DNA of 64,000 nt from Lactonifactor sp. BIOML-A5. GTDB lineage: Bacteria > Bacillota > Clostridia > Lachnospirales > Lachnospiraceae. The notes beneath the pieces are model-generated. The model was not told where the DNA came from. It did no database searches and saw nothing but the letters and a program-made list of their open reading frames with translations. The stretch's first letter is position 1. Each line of letters begins with the position of its first letter. Shown one piece after another: positions 1 through 7,340 of the stretch. The stretch lies in assembly GCF_009677585.1 (NCBI RefSeq), contig NZ_WKYV01000015.1, positions 57,624-121,623 of the forward strand, in the 5' to 3' direction. Made by a program: the position numbers and the translations under genes.

Positions 1-83
1 TTCTTACAGAAAAAGTGCGAAAAGCCCACCCCTTTAGGTGTGGGATGGATAGCACAATATTAAAATGGATGTGTATGTATGTA

Positions 84-112
84 TTGAAATCATACACATA
101 TTATGATATAAT
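84..112 (+). promoter_or_regulatory. Promoter of tnpA, probably leaderless
   Basis: TTGAAA at 84-89 and a perfect TATAAT at 107-112 are separated by 17 bp. Transcription should begin about 6-8 nt after the -10 box, which is the ATG of tnpA at 119. No Shine-Dalgarno sequence precedes that ATG. A leaderless message would keep transposase translation low. Confidence 0.6.
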
Positions 113-118
113 ACATAC

Positions 119-520
119 ATGGAAAATAAATATAGACATACAAACACAACTGTATCTTTGATAAACTATCATTTTGTATTTTGTCCAAGATACAGACGTA
201 AAATTTTTCTGATACCAAATGTAGAAGAACGATTTAAAGAACTGGTCAAAATTAAATGTAAGGAGTTAGAAATAGAAATAATCGCAATTGAATGTGATAA
301 AGACCACTCTCATATGTTCTTGAATTGTCCACCTACATTAAGCCCATCGGATATTATGCAACAAATAAAAGGATATACAAGTAAAATACTTAGAGAAGAA
401 TTTAATGACTTATCTAAAATGCCTAGTTTATGGACAAGAAGTTATTTTGTTTCAACGGCAGGATGTGTATGTAGTGAAACAATTAAAAAGTATGTAGAGA
501 ATCAAAAGAAAAGATATTAA
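119..520 (+). CDS. tnpA: IS200/IS605 Y1 transposase TnpA (element A)
   Basis: This 133-residue HUH-type single-strand transposase nicks and joins the hairpin-marked ends of the element. The metal-binding H-x-H motif is DHSHMF near residue 64, and the catalytic tyrosine lies in the IKKYVENQ helix near the C-terminus. Length matches the family (about 130-150 aa). The ATG at 119 has no ribosome site; a consensus promoter lies right in front of it. tnpB follows 28 nt downstream, in the same direction. All key residues are present, so the protein looks intact. Confidence 0.92.
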   Translation: MENKYRHTNTTVSLINYHFVFCPRYRRKIFLIPNVEERFKELVKIKCKELEIEIIAIECDKDHSHMFLNCPPTLSPSDIMQQIKGYTSKILREEFNDLSKMPSLWTRSYFVSTAGCVCSETIKKYVENQKKRY

Positions 521-556
521 AAAGAGAATATTATATTAGAAAGTGAGGTGAATATT

Positions 557-2017
557 ATGGCAAACTTTATTGTTGAATTTCCATTAAAAACAGAAAAGTA
601 TCAGGAAGATATTTTAGATAATCGTTTTAAAATTGGCAGACAGATTTATAATTCTTTGGTTAATGTAACACAGAAACGTTATAAAGAAATGATTAAGACA
701 AAGAAATATCGCACTCTTCTATCTTCATTAGCTGGAAATAAGGAATCAGATAAAGAAATTTGGAAACAAATAAATGATATTCGTAAACAATATGGTATGT
801 CAGAATATTCATTTCATGAAGATGTAAAACAAATGCAGAAGCATTTTAAAGAAAATATTGATTCTTTCACTGCACAGAAAATAGCGACAGAGTTATGGAA
901 ATCTTATGATAAATTATTCTATGGAAATGGGAAGAAAGTTTATTATAAAAGATATGGTGAATTTAATTCACTAGAAGGAAAATCAAACTCTACAGGCATA
1001 CGTTTTAAAGATGATATGATTCTTTGGAATGGATTAGAAATACCAGTTATTATAGATTATGACAATTATTATGAATATCAAGCTATGCAATCTCAAATTT
1101 GTTACAACAGAATTGTGCGGAAATATGTAAGAAATAAGTATAAATACTATGTACAGATTGTTTTTAAAGGTAATCCACCTGTGAAAGTAAATACAGAAAC
1201 AGGCGAAATAAAACATTATATTGGAGATGGTGATGTTGGTTTGGATATTGGAACTCGCACTATTGCTATTTCAAGTCAATCCGATGTAAAAATATTAGAA
1301 CTTGCCGATAAAGTTCAAAACATTGAAAATCAGAAACAAAAACTTCTTAGAAAGATGGATAGGTCGAGACGAGCAACTAATCCAGATAATTATAATGAAG
1401 ATGGAACAATTAAGAAACAAGGTAATAAAAAAGTTATCTGGAATAAATCAAATCACTATATCAAATATCAAAACAAATTGAAAGAATTATATAGAAAGCA
1501 AGCAGATATAAGGAAGTGTCAACATGAATGTTTGGCTAATTATATCGTATCTCTTGGCAATAAAGTATATGTTGAAAAAATGAATTTTGCAGGACTTCAA
1601 AAACGTGCAAAGAATACTGAAAAGAATGATAAAGATAGATATAAACGCAAGAAACGTTTTGGTAAGTCTTTGGCGAATAAAGCACCATCTATGCTATTAG
1701 CTATTATAGATAGAAAACTAGGATATTATGGTGAAAAGCTTATTGAGATAAATACTTTTGAAGCAAAAGCAAGTCAGTTTAATCATTTTGATGGGACATA
1801 TATAAAGAAATCATTATCACAAAGATGGAATGATTTTAATGGAATTAAGATACAAAGAGACCTTTATTCTGCTTTCTTAATAATGAATATTAGTAATGAT
1901 TTAAAAAGTTTTGATGTTAATAAGTGTAATAAGCGATTTGAAAACTTCTATAGACTTCATAATATTGAAGTGGATAGATTAACTGGTAAGAAAAATTTAA
2001 GTAGCATAGCAATTTAG
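557..2017 (+). CDS. tnpB: TnpB-type RNA-guided nuclease without zinc finger (element A)
   Basis: OrfB/TnpB family RuvC-like protein, about 486 aa from the ATG at 557, which lies 9 nt after GTGAGG (a GTG at 548 is the alternative). The three RuvC acidic residues are visible, numbered from the GTG: Asp in GLDIGTR (233), Glu in YVEKMNF (343) and Asp in IQRDLYSAF (438). The four-cysteine zinc ribbon normally located between the second and third acidic residues is absent; that stretch reads SQFNHFDGTYIKK. This fits a known divergent branch of the family. The guide RNA would be expected to overlap the gene end and the right end of the element (about 1900-2190); this is inferred from family biology. 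Confidence 0.85.
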   Translation: MANFIVEFPLKTEKYQEDILDNRFKIGRQIYNSLVNVTQKRYKEMIKTKKYRTLLSSLAGNKESDKEIWKQINDIRKQYGMSEYSFHEDVKQMQKHFKENIDSFTAQKIATELWKSYDKLFYGNGKKVYYKRYGEFNSLEGKSNSTGIRFKDDMILWNGLEIPVIIDYDNYYEYQAMQSQICYNRIVRKYVRNKYKYYVQIVFKGNPPVKVNTETGEIKHYIGDGDVGLDIGTRTIAISSQSDVKILELADKVQNIENQKQKLLRKMDRSRRATNPDNYNEDGTIKKQGNKKVIWNKSNHYIKYQNKLKELYRKQADIRKCQHECLANYIVSLGNKVYVEKMNFAGLQKRAKNTEKNDKDRYKRKKRFGKSLANKAPSMLLAIIDRKLGYYGEKLIEINTFEAKASQFNHFDGTYIKKSLSQRWNDFNGIKIQRDLYSAFLIMNISNDLKSFDVNKCNKRFENFYRLHNIEVDRLTGKKNLSSIAI

Positions 2018-2189
2018 AATTAGAATATATAAAAGGTTTTGACATGAGCCTAATACTATCACTAATGGATACAAAGGTATCTTTGATAGTGAAAGTCTTA
2101 TAGAAATTCATTAGTCTTATATGCTTTCGAGTATATTTGGAAGTGAATGTATGTAAGAACCCAACGTGCTTTAGCCGTTGGAGTGTCAG

Positions 2190-2488
2190 TTTATGGTAGC
2201 CATAGATATGTTGGGAGAATAGTTTGTAGTATTGATAATGAGAAAAGATGTATTAACTTAAGCGATATATATTGTTATAAAATATCTAAGGGGTATGGAT
2301 CTGCTATGATGATAGCATTAATTAGTTATGCTAGGAGTAATAATTATACTACAATAGATGGATGGCTTTCTAGAGTTGATTATGGACATAAAGAAAGACT
2401 GTACCATTTCTATAAAAAATTTGGATTTGAAATTTCTCCCAATGATACAAAGATGGAATTTGCGGATATGAAATTATTATTAGATTGA
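2190..2488 (+). pseudogene. GNAT-family N-acetyltransferase, 5' end removed by element A
   Basis: An open frame runs from 2147 to 2488, but its first 15 or so codons are translated right-end DNA of the insertion element. The remainder shows the GNAT acetyl-CoA loop (KGYGSAMM) followed by a helix and the LYHFYKKFGF segment typical of motif B. The N-terminal strand and helix that usually precede the loop are only partly present. I infer that the IS landed inside the gene and displaced its start. Any product from the hybrid frame would be short of the family's usual 140-160 aa. Substrate unknown. Confidence 0.65.
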
Positions 2489-2491
2489 GAA

Positions 2492-2528
2492 AAAAGACGT
2501 TAGTGATTATTCACTTTCGTCTTTTTTT
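2492..2528. terminator. Bidirectional terminator between the GNAT remnant and the Xre gene
   Basis: Stem AAAAGACG (2492-2499) pairs with CGTCTTTT (2518-2525), with an inner stem AGTGA/TCACT and a TTAT loop. It ends in a T run on the + strand and reads the same way on the - strand, so it can stop both converging genes. The inner loop contains the stop codon of the Xre gene. Confidence 0.8.
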
Positions 2529-2764
2529 CTTAAACGATAATTATACTGTAGTAGTCTTTGTTCATAGCTAAAATCAGCACAAATAATATCAGAAACATCA
2601 CATTGCAATGCATCACAAATTTTATCTATAACAGAGAATTGGATACTAGAGGTTTTCCCATTACATAAATTATTGATTGTGGATGTTGCAATGCCGGTTT
2701 GTAGTGATAGCCAGTACTGAGATTTACCTTTTTCCTTTAATGTTTCGTTTAGTATTATCTTCAT
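2507..2764 (-). CDS. Xre/Cro-CI family transcriptional regulator
   Basis: This 85-residue protein is essentially one helix-turn-helix domain: SQYWLSLQTGIATSTINNLCNG matches the helix-turn-helix core of the Cro/CI family, and residues IDKICDALQCDVSDII give the usual helices 4-5. The ATG at 2764 follows a GAGGT ribosome site on the minus strand. It is divergent from mazF, and the shared 140-bp region holds a consensus promoter overlaid by three 16-bp direct repeats. It probably controls that promoter; whether it acts as antitoxin or plain repressor is not visible. Confidence 0.85.
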   Translation of the reverse strand: MKIILNETLKEKGKSQYWLSLQTGIATSTINNLCNGKTSSIQFSVIDKICDALQCDVSDIICADFSYEQRLLQYNYRLRKKDESE

Positions 2765-2804
2765 TATAAATTACCTCATACTTATTTATAATATTTTAGC
2801 AGAT

Positions 2805-2852
2805 ATAATTAGTATTTGCAATAATTAGTGTTGACAATAATTAGCGTATACG
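2805..2852. repeat. Three tandem 16-bp operator-like repeats
   Basis: The octamer ATAATTAG begins at 2805, 2821 and 2837, exactly 16 bp apart, so three consecutive units lie on nearly the same face of the helix. Unit 2 ends in the -35 box and unit 3 fills the spacer of the promoter below. Unit 3 contains the 12-bp palindrome AGCGTATACGCT (2843-2854). The layout fits cooperative repressor binding by the divergent Xre protein (inference). Confidence 0.7.
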
Positions 2853-2859
2853 CTATAAT
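2831..2859 (+). promoter_or_regulatory. Consensus sigma-A promoter for mazF
   Basis: TTGACA (2831-2836), a 17-bp spacer and TATAAT (2854-2859) match the housekeeping consensus perfectly. It points toward mazF, whose ATG is 47 bp downstream. Such a strong promoter overlapped by operator repeats suggests tight repression. Confidence 0.85.
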
Positions 2860-2906
2860 ATAAAAAGAAAAAGTAAAGTACACAGGAGGAGAAGGGAGGT
2901 AGCGAT

Positions 2907-3269
2907 ATGGCGGATATAAAACGAGGAGATATTTTTTATGCGGATCTAAGGCCGGTAGTTGGCAGTGAGCAAGGTGGTATCCGCCCGGTTTTAATTTTAC
3001 AAAATAACATTGGCAATAAGCGTAGTCCTACAACCATAGTTGTTACTATGACATCTAGAGTAGGTAAAAAGAAAAATATGCCTACACATATCGTCCTACG
3101 TAAAGAAGATGCCCCAGGTTTGAAAAAGGATTCGGTTATACAATGCGAATCCATGAAAACTATTGATAAAAAACGAATTAGAGATAAGATTGGAAGTATA
3201 AAAGAGGAATCTTTAGAATCAGTAATGCAAGATGTGAAAGCTGCTTGTTGCATAAGTCTTGATTTCTAA
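2907..3269 (+). CDS. mazF: MazF/PemK-type endoribonuclease toxin
   Basis: This 120-residue protein has the PemK/MazF fold signature: it begins KRGDIFYADL, followed by GSEQGGIRPVLILQNN, the conserved Arg-Pro-Val-Leu strand, then TSRVGK and the catalytic-region segment DSVIQCESMKTIDK. Such enzymes cut mRNA at short sequences to arrest growth. Length (about 115-120 aa) is normal. The ATG lies 8 nt after GGGAGG. No MazE-like antitoxin is recognised next to it; the divergent Xre gene or the small downstream gene are the only local candidates for a partner. Confidence 0.9.
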   Translation: MADIKRGDIFYADLRPVVGSEQGGIRPVLILQNNIGNKRSPTTIVVTMTSRVGKKKNMPTHIVLRKEDAPGLKKDSVIQCESMKTIDKKRIRDKIGSIKEESLESVMQDVKAACCISLDF

Positions 3270-3288
3270 ATAGTGTAAGGAGTATATA

Positions 3289-3594
3289 ATGAAAGCGACT
3301 TTTGAATATTATGATGTAGATCAAGCTATTAAAATCCTTCAAAAAATAAAAAAATCAGATAAGAAAGGAAAAAAGAGGAGAATAATTATTAGCACAATAG
3401 ATTTTGATAAAGAGATAGAGGTTAGAAAAACTGCAACACCAGATGAGGGGTGTGTACTTGTTAAAAACGCGAAAACAATAGTATTTAACGACGATCAGTT
3501 TATTCCTCACATGGAATTGTATTCCATTCTTCAGGATATAGATGATATAAGAAGATGTGGTATAATGCATGACATTATTTTATGTAGTGGATAG
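3289..3594 (+). CDS. Hypothetical protein downstream of mazF
   Basis: 101 residues, ATG after AAGGAG, 19 nt from the mazF stop, so probably cotranscribed. N-terminal half is very lysine-rich (KKSDKKGKKRR), followed by strands ending in a hydrophobic tail. I recognise no family. Position makes it a possible accessory or antitoxin gene for MazF, but nothing in the sequence proves that. Confidence 0.6.
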   Translation: MKATFEYYDVDQAIKILQKIKKSDKKGKKRRIIISTIDFDKEIEVRKTATPDEGCVLVKNAKTIVFNDDQFIPHMELYSILQDIDDIRRCGIMHDIILCSG

Positions 3595-3628
3595 TTGTTG
3601 TTATTATATAAACTAACAAATAAAATCA

Positions 3629-3677
3629 GAACAAATGTTCGAAAATAATTGACAAACTTATGTTCTGGTGCTATAGT
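3629..3677 (+). promoter_or_regulatory. LexA (SOS) box in front of a consensus promoter
   Basis: GAACAAATGTTC at 3629-3640 fits the Gram-positive LexA core GAAC-RNRY-GTTC. It sits 8 bp upstream of TTGACA (3649-3654), 17-bp spacer, TATAGT (3672-3677). A second half-matching box, AAACTTATGTTC, lies inside the spacer. No protein gene starts behind this promoter; the transcript would be the hairpin RNA below. Confidence 0.6.
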
Positions 3678-3683
3678 ATATTT

Positions 3684-3802
3684 CAGATAAGAAAACTGCC
3701 CATGCAAACGGTGTTGGCGCACCTCTGGGCAGTCTCATACATATTACACAAATTTATAAAATTTGTGACATAGAAACATCTAGGTAGAGTCCTATGTTTT
3801 TT
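3684..3802 (+). ncRNA. Candidate SOS-controlled small RNA
   Basis: From the expected start (about 3684) the RNA would fold into a two-level hairpin: outer stem ACTGCCCA (3695-3702) with TGGGCAGT (3726-3733), inner stem GGTG/CACC. A second inverted repeat (ACAAATTTATAAAATTTGT) follows. It ends with a bulged stem AAACAT..AGG/CCT.ATGTTT and six T residues (3775-3802), a plausible intrinsic terminator. No ribosome site with an open frame is seen. About 115 nt long. Function unknown; the family is not recognised. Confidence 0.45.
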
Positions 3803-3898
3803 AATTATTACATAGTTTTGATTAATAAGTCAAGCATTCTTAGGTTATTCTACCATGTATTTCCAAAATATTTTTCCAACAATAAGAGAATAAACTAA

Positions 3899-3969
3899 TG
3901 AGCATTCGCCAAGGGGTAAGGCATAGGATTTTGATTCCTAAATCGTTGGTTCAAATCCAACATGCTCAA
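3899..3969 (+). tRNA. tRNA-Gln (anticodon UUG)
   Basis: A cloverleaf can be drawn directly: acceptor TGAGCAT/ATGCTCA, D stem GCC/GGC, anticodon stem TAGGA/TCCTA with loop TTTTGAT (anticodon TTG), T arm GTTGG-TTCAAAT-CCAAC. No encoded CCA. It lies inside the phage region, away from the integrase, so it is more likely a phage-borne tRNA than the attachment site. Confidence 0.88.
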
Positions 3970-4188
3970 ATAGGGATACTTTGGCCTAAAGTACACAGGT
4001 TAGAGTATTCCATGGTTAACCATTGCCAAATTTTGGCCGAATTTGGTTGTAACTCGTAAACACGTTATACTATTTATTTGTTTTCTTCATTTCAAACTAG
4101 ATTCTTTGCTTTAGTGCACGCGGCCATGGACGTGAGGGGTCAAACCCTGGGAATCCTTTATAAAAAATATAGAGAGGATGATGATAAA
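3970..4188. other. Non-coding stretch with clustered palindromes after tRNA-Gln
   Basis: Three inverted repeats follow one another: TACTTT/AAAGTA (3977-3993), the perfect 12-bp palindrome ATGGTTAACCAT (4012-4023) and CAAATT/AATTTG (4027-4045). Further on, 4108-4150 is more GC-rich than its surroundings. An open frame crosses this area from 4078, but without a ribosome site until 4189. The role could be tRNA processing or regulation; nothing decisive is seen. Confidence 0.35.
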
Positions 4189-4782
4189 TTGCAGTATGTA
4201 ATAACAAATTCTAGTAAAAAAGTATTTGTTCGATTAAGTGCAGATGGAACCCCAGAAACGCGTTCAAAAAATAATAAGCAATTATTTGAATACTCGAAAG
4301 CACAAAATATTGTCAAACATTTACCAAAGACACTAAAAAGATTTCATTTCAGAGCCGAAGCAGTTCCGGAAGTTTTACTTGAACCCCAGAAACCGACTGC
4401 TATTCAAAATGATCATTACATAGTCAACAAGGATATTACCAGATGGAAAGAAAAATTTGGTAGTTGTGGGGATGTCTTTGGTGAAGCAAAGCAAAGAGAA
4501 GGTCAGTTACTTACAGAACTGGACATAGTTGACAAAGAATTTCTTGATATTTTACATATTATTGAAATTGAAAAACCAAAGGACTTATATGGTGGATGGA
4601 AGGAGTATAAAAGGATACAAAATAATAGAGAAAAAAGAAGAATGATAAAAGATGAACTCCTCATTATAAGAAATGTAATACAAAATATCAACCCATCCTG
4701 TTTAGAAAGGGAAAGAATTCAAAAAGCAATAGATGGACTGATGAATAGAAAGTATGCTTTTAGAATTCTGGATTGTGAATAG
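4189..4782 (+). CDS. Hypothetical phage protein
   Basis: About 197 residues from a TTG at 4189, which lies 11 nt after AGAGAGG; the frame is open further back to 4078 but that part has no ribosome site and overlaps palindromic DNA. The N-terminal 60 residues are strand-rich (YVITNSSKKVFVRL), the C-terminal 90 are charged and helical, probably coiled. No known motif. It precedes the sigma/DUF262 fusion gene by about 30 nt and is likely cotranscribed with it. Confidence 0.6.
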   Translation: MQYVITNSSKKVFVRLSADGTPETRSKNNKQLFEYSKAQNIVKHLPKTLKRFHFRAEAVPEVLLEPQKPTAIQNDHYIVNKDITRWKEKFGSCGDVFGEAKQREGQLLTELDIVDKEFLDILHIIEIEKPKDLYGGWKEYKRIQNNREKRRMIKDELLIIRNVIQNINPSCLERERIQKAIDGLMNRKYAFRILDCE

Positions 4783-4811
4783 TTTAGTGTGTGCATAAGG
4801 CAGGTGTGAAT

Positions 4812-7001
4812 ATGGGAAAACAGAAAAAGTTAAATCTGACTGATAAGCAAATTGAATTAGTGGAAAAATATCATGCAAATGATATGTACGAATTGAAAAA
4901 GATTTGTAATCCTCTAATTCATAGAAAAGGTGTATCAGACATGTACCATGATGATTTGTATGCAGTTGCATCAGATACATTGTTAGAGAGCCTGGAAAGT
5001 TATGATGATTCAAAAGAGTGTTCATTTAAAACTTTTCTTACAGGAAACATTAACAGAGCATTTTACGATTGGACTAGAGATAACAGGCGCGGGAAAAGAT
5101 GCAACGTGGAAAGAGACAGTAATGGGAGAATTAGAAGAGACAAGAAGGGTAATCCCATAATCATATCTGACATATCATTAGACGCACCTACGGATGAGGG
5201 AATTGACATAGTAGAGAGGATTGACTCTGGGTTTCAGATAGAGGACGAGCTGCCGGAGGAAATTGGGTTTTCCTTTGGAGAAAATGTAAAAGAGTACCTT
5301 AATTCTATATCGGAAGTTCAAAGAAAAATTGCCAAGTGTATTATGAACGGTTATAGGCCATCAGAAATAAGAGTGCAATTAGGATTATCAGATAAGCAAT
5401 ACACCGAACATTTGGCTGAAATGCGTTCATATGAAAAAAAACGTAAATTATATAAAGAATGCAGTTATGTGGAGGAGAAGGAAATGGACACAATGGATAC
5501 GATGATGAATGACGTAGCAGAAACATATAAAAACACCAGTTATAGCATTGACTCAATAAGCAAGCAGTTACAGAAAAAACGTATCCGGGATGACCATATT
5601 TTGCAACGTCATAGTGGTCAATGGAAGGGTTTTGCTAAAAGTGAATTAATCTCTGACATTTTACGAGGGAAGTCGCTTACTCAAATTATTATCTCAGAAG
5701 AGATTAAAAATAAAGTAAGAATGCAGTGGCTTATTGATGGAAAACAGAGGTGTACTACTTTAGATGATTATCTGCATGACGGATTTGCTATCTCTAAGAA
5801 TGTTAAGCATTATAAAATAAAATATCAAGTTCCCGTACTTAATGAAGATGGAAGTGAAAAATTAAACGAAGAAGGGTTCCCAATAACGGATTTTAAAGAA
5901 TGTGATATTCGTGGAAAGAAATTTTCAAAGCTACCAGAGGAATTGCAAGATATATTTAGAGATAGGCAACTTCCGGTGTTATATAACATGAACTGCACAA
6001 AAAAAGATATTGCAGATGACATTGCTCGGTTCAATCGCAGCAGGCCGATGACGGCAGCACAGAACGGTTGGCTTGGGTTAGATGAAAGTTTTGCAGAATT
6101 TGTTGAAAACATCGTAAAAATGCCCTTTTTTCAGCCAGAGTTTAAAGGGAGTTCGTATACAAAAGGAAATCATACTTCTAGTATAATCAGAAGGGTTGTT
6201 GTGGAAAGTATTATGGTTTCTGATTTTATCGATTCATTTGGTGATTTTGACAAGATGTGTGAATTTTTATCAGAGGAAGCAAGTGATTCTAACTTTACTG
6301 AATTTTATAGTCTTGTCGAGAGGTTAACAGTTGTTGCTGACACAAGTGTATCCAACTTGTTCAATGCAAAAGACTCATTCTTATGGTTTGGACTTTTTTC
6401 TAAATTTGCAAACTTAGGAGTGGAAGATATAAAGTTTATTGATTTTTTGGCTGCTTTTTCTAATTCAGACGAAATGCAAAAGAAAGAAATTAATGGTGAA
6501 TCTTACATAAACTTGTGTATTGATAAAAATACAGGAAAGTCAAGAAGTACAAAAGATAAGTCAATCGTAACTTCAAAAATTAAATTGTTGGAGAGTCTTA
6601 TGTATGAGTTTTTACATATAGAAGAAAAAGATTTAAATATAGAAGAAAATTTGATTACCGAAACAGATACTTATTCTATTGGGCAAATATCAGTATTGGA
6701 TTTTGTAAAAGAAAATGTAGACGAAAAGCTGGATTCAGATGACATTGAAATGTACGAGGAGAGTCTTGATGATTATACAGTAGAAATTGATGAAACAGCT
6801 AAACGGATAGTAGATAACCACATTCAATCATTTGTTGCACTAGTGGCCTATGCCTATAACAAAGAAGAAGATGATAAAGTACCTTACTGGTTAGTTGATT
6901 ATACAAATAAAGTTACGATATATAATAAGAATCAAAAAGAGAATTATTTACATATGAAGAAAGATTTTGATTCATACATACAAAAGAATGGGGTGGCATA
7001 A
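4812..7001 (+). CDS. Sigma-factor-like domain fused to DUF262 (ParB-like/GmrS-type) domain
   Basis: About 729 residues from the ATG at 4812 (after GGCAGGTG). The first third resembles a sigma-70 family protein: DLYAVASDTLLESLESYDD and SFKTFLTGNINRAFYDWTR look like region 2 (residues 50-110), and EVQRKIAKCIMNGYRPSEI with LGLSDKQYTEHLAEMR like a region 4 helix-turn-helix (170-220). The rest is DUF262: QWKGFAKSELISDILRGK, then the signature WLIDGKQRCTTLDDYL (near 310), then RFNRSRPMTAAQ. DUF262 proteins are ParB/Srx-fold NTP-dependent nucleases or regulators, as in GmrSD. A very strong internal ribosome site (GGAGGAGAAGGAA) precedes an in-frame ATG at 5484, so the DUF262 part alone may also be made. 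A C-terminal DUF1524 HNH domain is not seen. Confidence 0.7.
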   Translation: MGKQKKLNLTDKQIELVEKYHANDMYELKKICNPLIHRKGVSDMYHDDLYAVASDTLLESLESYDDSKECSFKTFLTGNINRAFYDWTRDNRRGKRCNVERDSNGRIRRDKKGNPIIISDISLDAPTDEGIDIVERIDSGFQIEDELPEEIGFSFGENVKEYLNSISEVQRKIAKCIMNGYRPSEIRVQLGLSDKQYTEHLAEMRSYEKKRKLYKECSYVEEKEMDTMDTMMNDVAETYKNTSYSIDSISKQLQKKRIRDDHILQRHSGQWKGFAKSELISDILRGKSLTQIIISEEIKNKVRMQWLIDGKQRCTTLDDYLHDGFAISKNVKHYKIKYQVPVLNEDGSEKLNEEGFPITDFKECDIRGKKFSKLPEELQDIFRDRQLPVLYNMNCTKKDIADDIARFNRSRPMTAAQNGWLGLDESFAEFVENIVKMPFFQPEFKGSSYTKGNHTSSIIRRVVVESIMVSDFIDSFGDFDKMCEFLSEEASDSNFTEFYSLVERLTVVADTSVSNLFNAKDSFLWFGLFSKFANLGVEDIKFIDFLAAFSNSDEMQKKEINGESYINLCIDKNTGKSRSTKDKSIVTSKIKLLESLMYEFLHIEEKDLNIEENLITETDTYSIGQISVLDFVKENVDEKLDSDDIEMYEESLDDYTVEIDETAKRIVDNHIQSFVALVAYAYNKEEDDKVPYWLVDYTNKVTIYNKNQKENYLHMKKDFDSYIQKNGVA

Positions 7002-7147
7002 TGACCAATAATCGTAAAATTGCAGAAATGCTGTTTGATGAGATACGGAAGATGGGATTTACCCCATATAATATTCAATATGGCAATGGGTATTTCATTT
7101 TTGACAGAGGACAAGATTCAGTTATTCACGAATTAGATTTGGTTTGA
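7001..7147 (+). CDS. Small hypothetical phage protein (48 aa)
   Basis: ATG overlaps the stop of the sigma/DUF262 gene by one base (TAATG), so it is translationally coupled to it. The product starts MTNNRKIAEMLFDEIRKMGF and is a small alpha/beta chain without a recognised motif. Confidence 0.6.
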   Translation: MTNNRKIAEMLFDEIRKMGFTPYNIQYGNGYFIFDRGQDSVIHELDLV

Positions 7148-7162
7148 TACAGCATATAAAGG

Positions 7163-7276
7163 ATGATGTTTTATTTTGAATCGTTGGATAGAAGTAAATG
7201 TGAGGATTGCTTATGTAGAAAATACTTGGAAAGCAAAGAAAATAAAAACGGATGCTGTTACACTGTAAAGATGTAA
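7163..7276 (+). CDS. Possible 37-aa cysteine-rich peptide
   Basis: Open frame with two ATGs (7163, 7166) after AAAGG. Cysteines are arranged C-x2-C-x-C and a later C, resembling half a zinc knuckle. Very short, weak ribosome site spacing; could be spurious. Confidence 0.3.
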   Translation: MMFYFESLDRSKCEDCLCRKYLESKENKNGCCYTVKM

Positions 7277-7340
7277 GCCAATAAGTTAATGTCCATTTGG
7301 ATAGTATCACGATTGGGCTATAAGCCAGAAAGGAAAGTTT

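Larger units (their letters stand above)
20..2190 (+). mobile_element. IS200/IS605-family element A (tnpA + tnpB)
   Basis: The element carries a Y1 transposase gene followed by a tnpB-type gene in the same orientation. Both ends carry imperfect subterminal hairpins: left CCCACCCC/GGTGTGGG with TTTA loop at 25-44, right CCAACG/CGTTGG at 2161-2181. Hairpins near the ends instead of terminal inverted repeats are the hallmark of this family, which moves as single-stranded DNA. The exact cleavage points are not determined; the right end is put just after the hairpin, around 2190, where it interrupts an acetyltransferase gene. Confidence 0.85.

Noticed and set aside
3899..3969. tRNA-Gln as attachment site of the element
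   Set aside because: It is about 47 kb away from int, with phage-type genes on both sides; int-proximal repeats are at 51,790-51,844.
4095..4160. Possible second tR­NA (GATTC/GAATC ends, AGGG-GTCAAAC-CCT arm)
   Set aside because: Anticodon stem has a 10-nt loop and no D arm can be drawn; not a valid cloverleaf.
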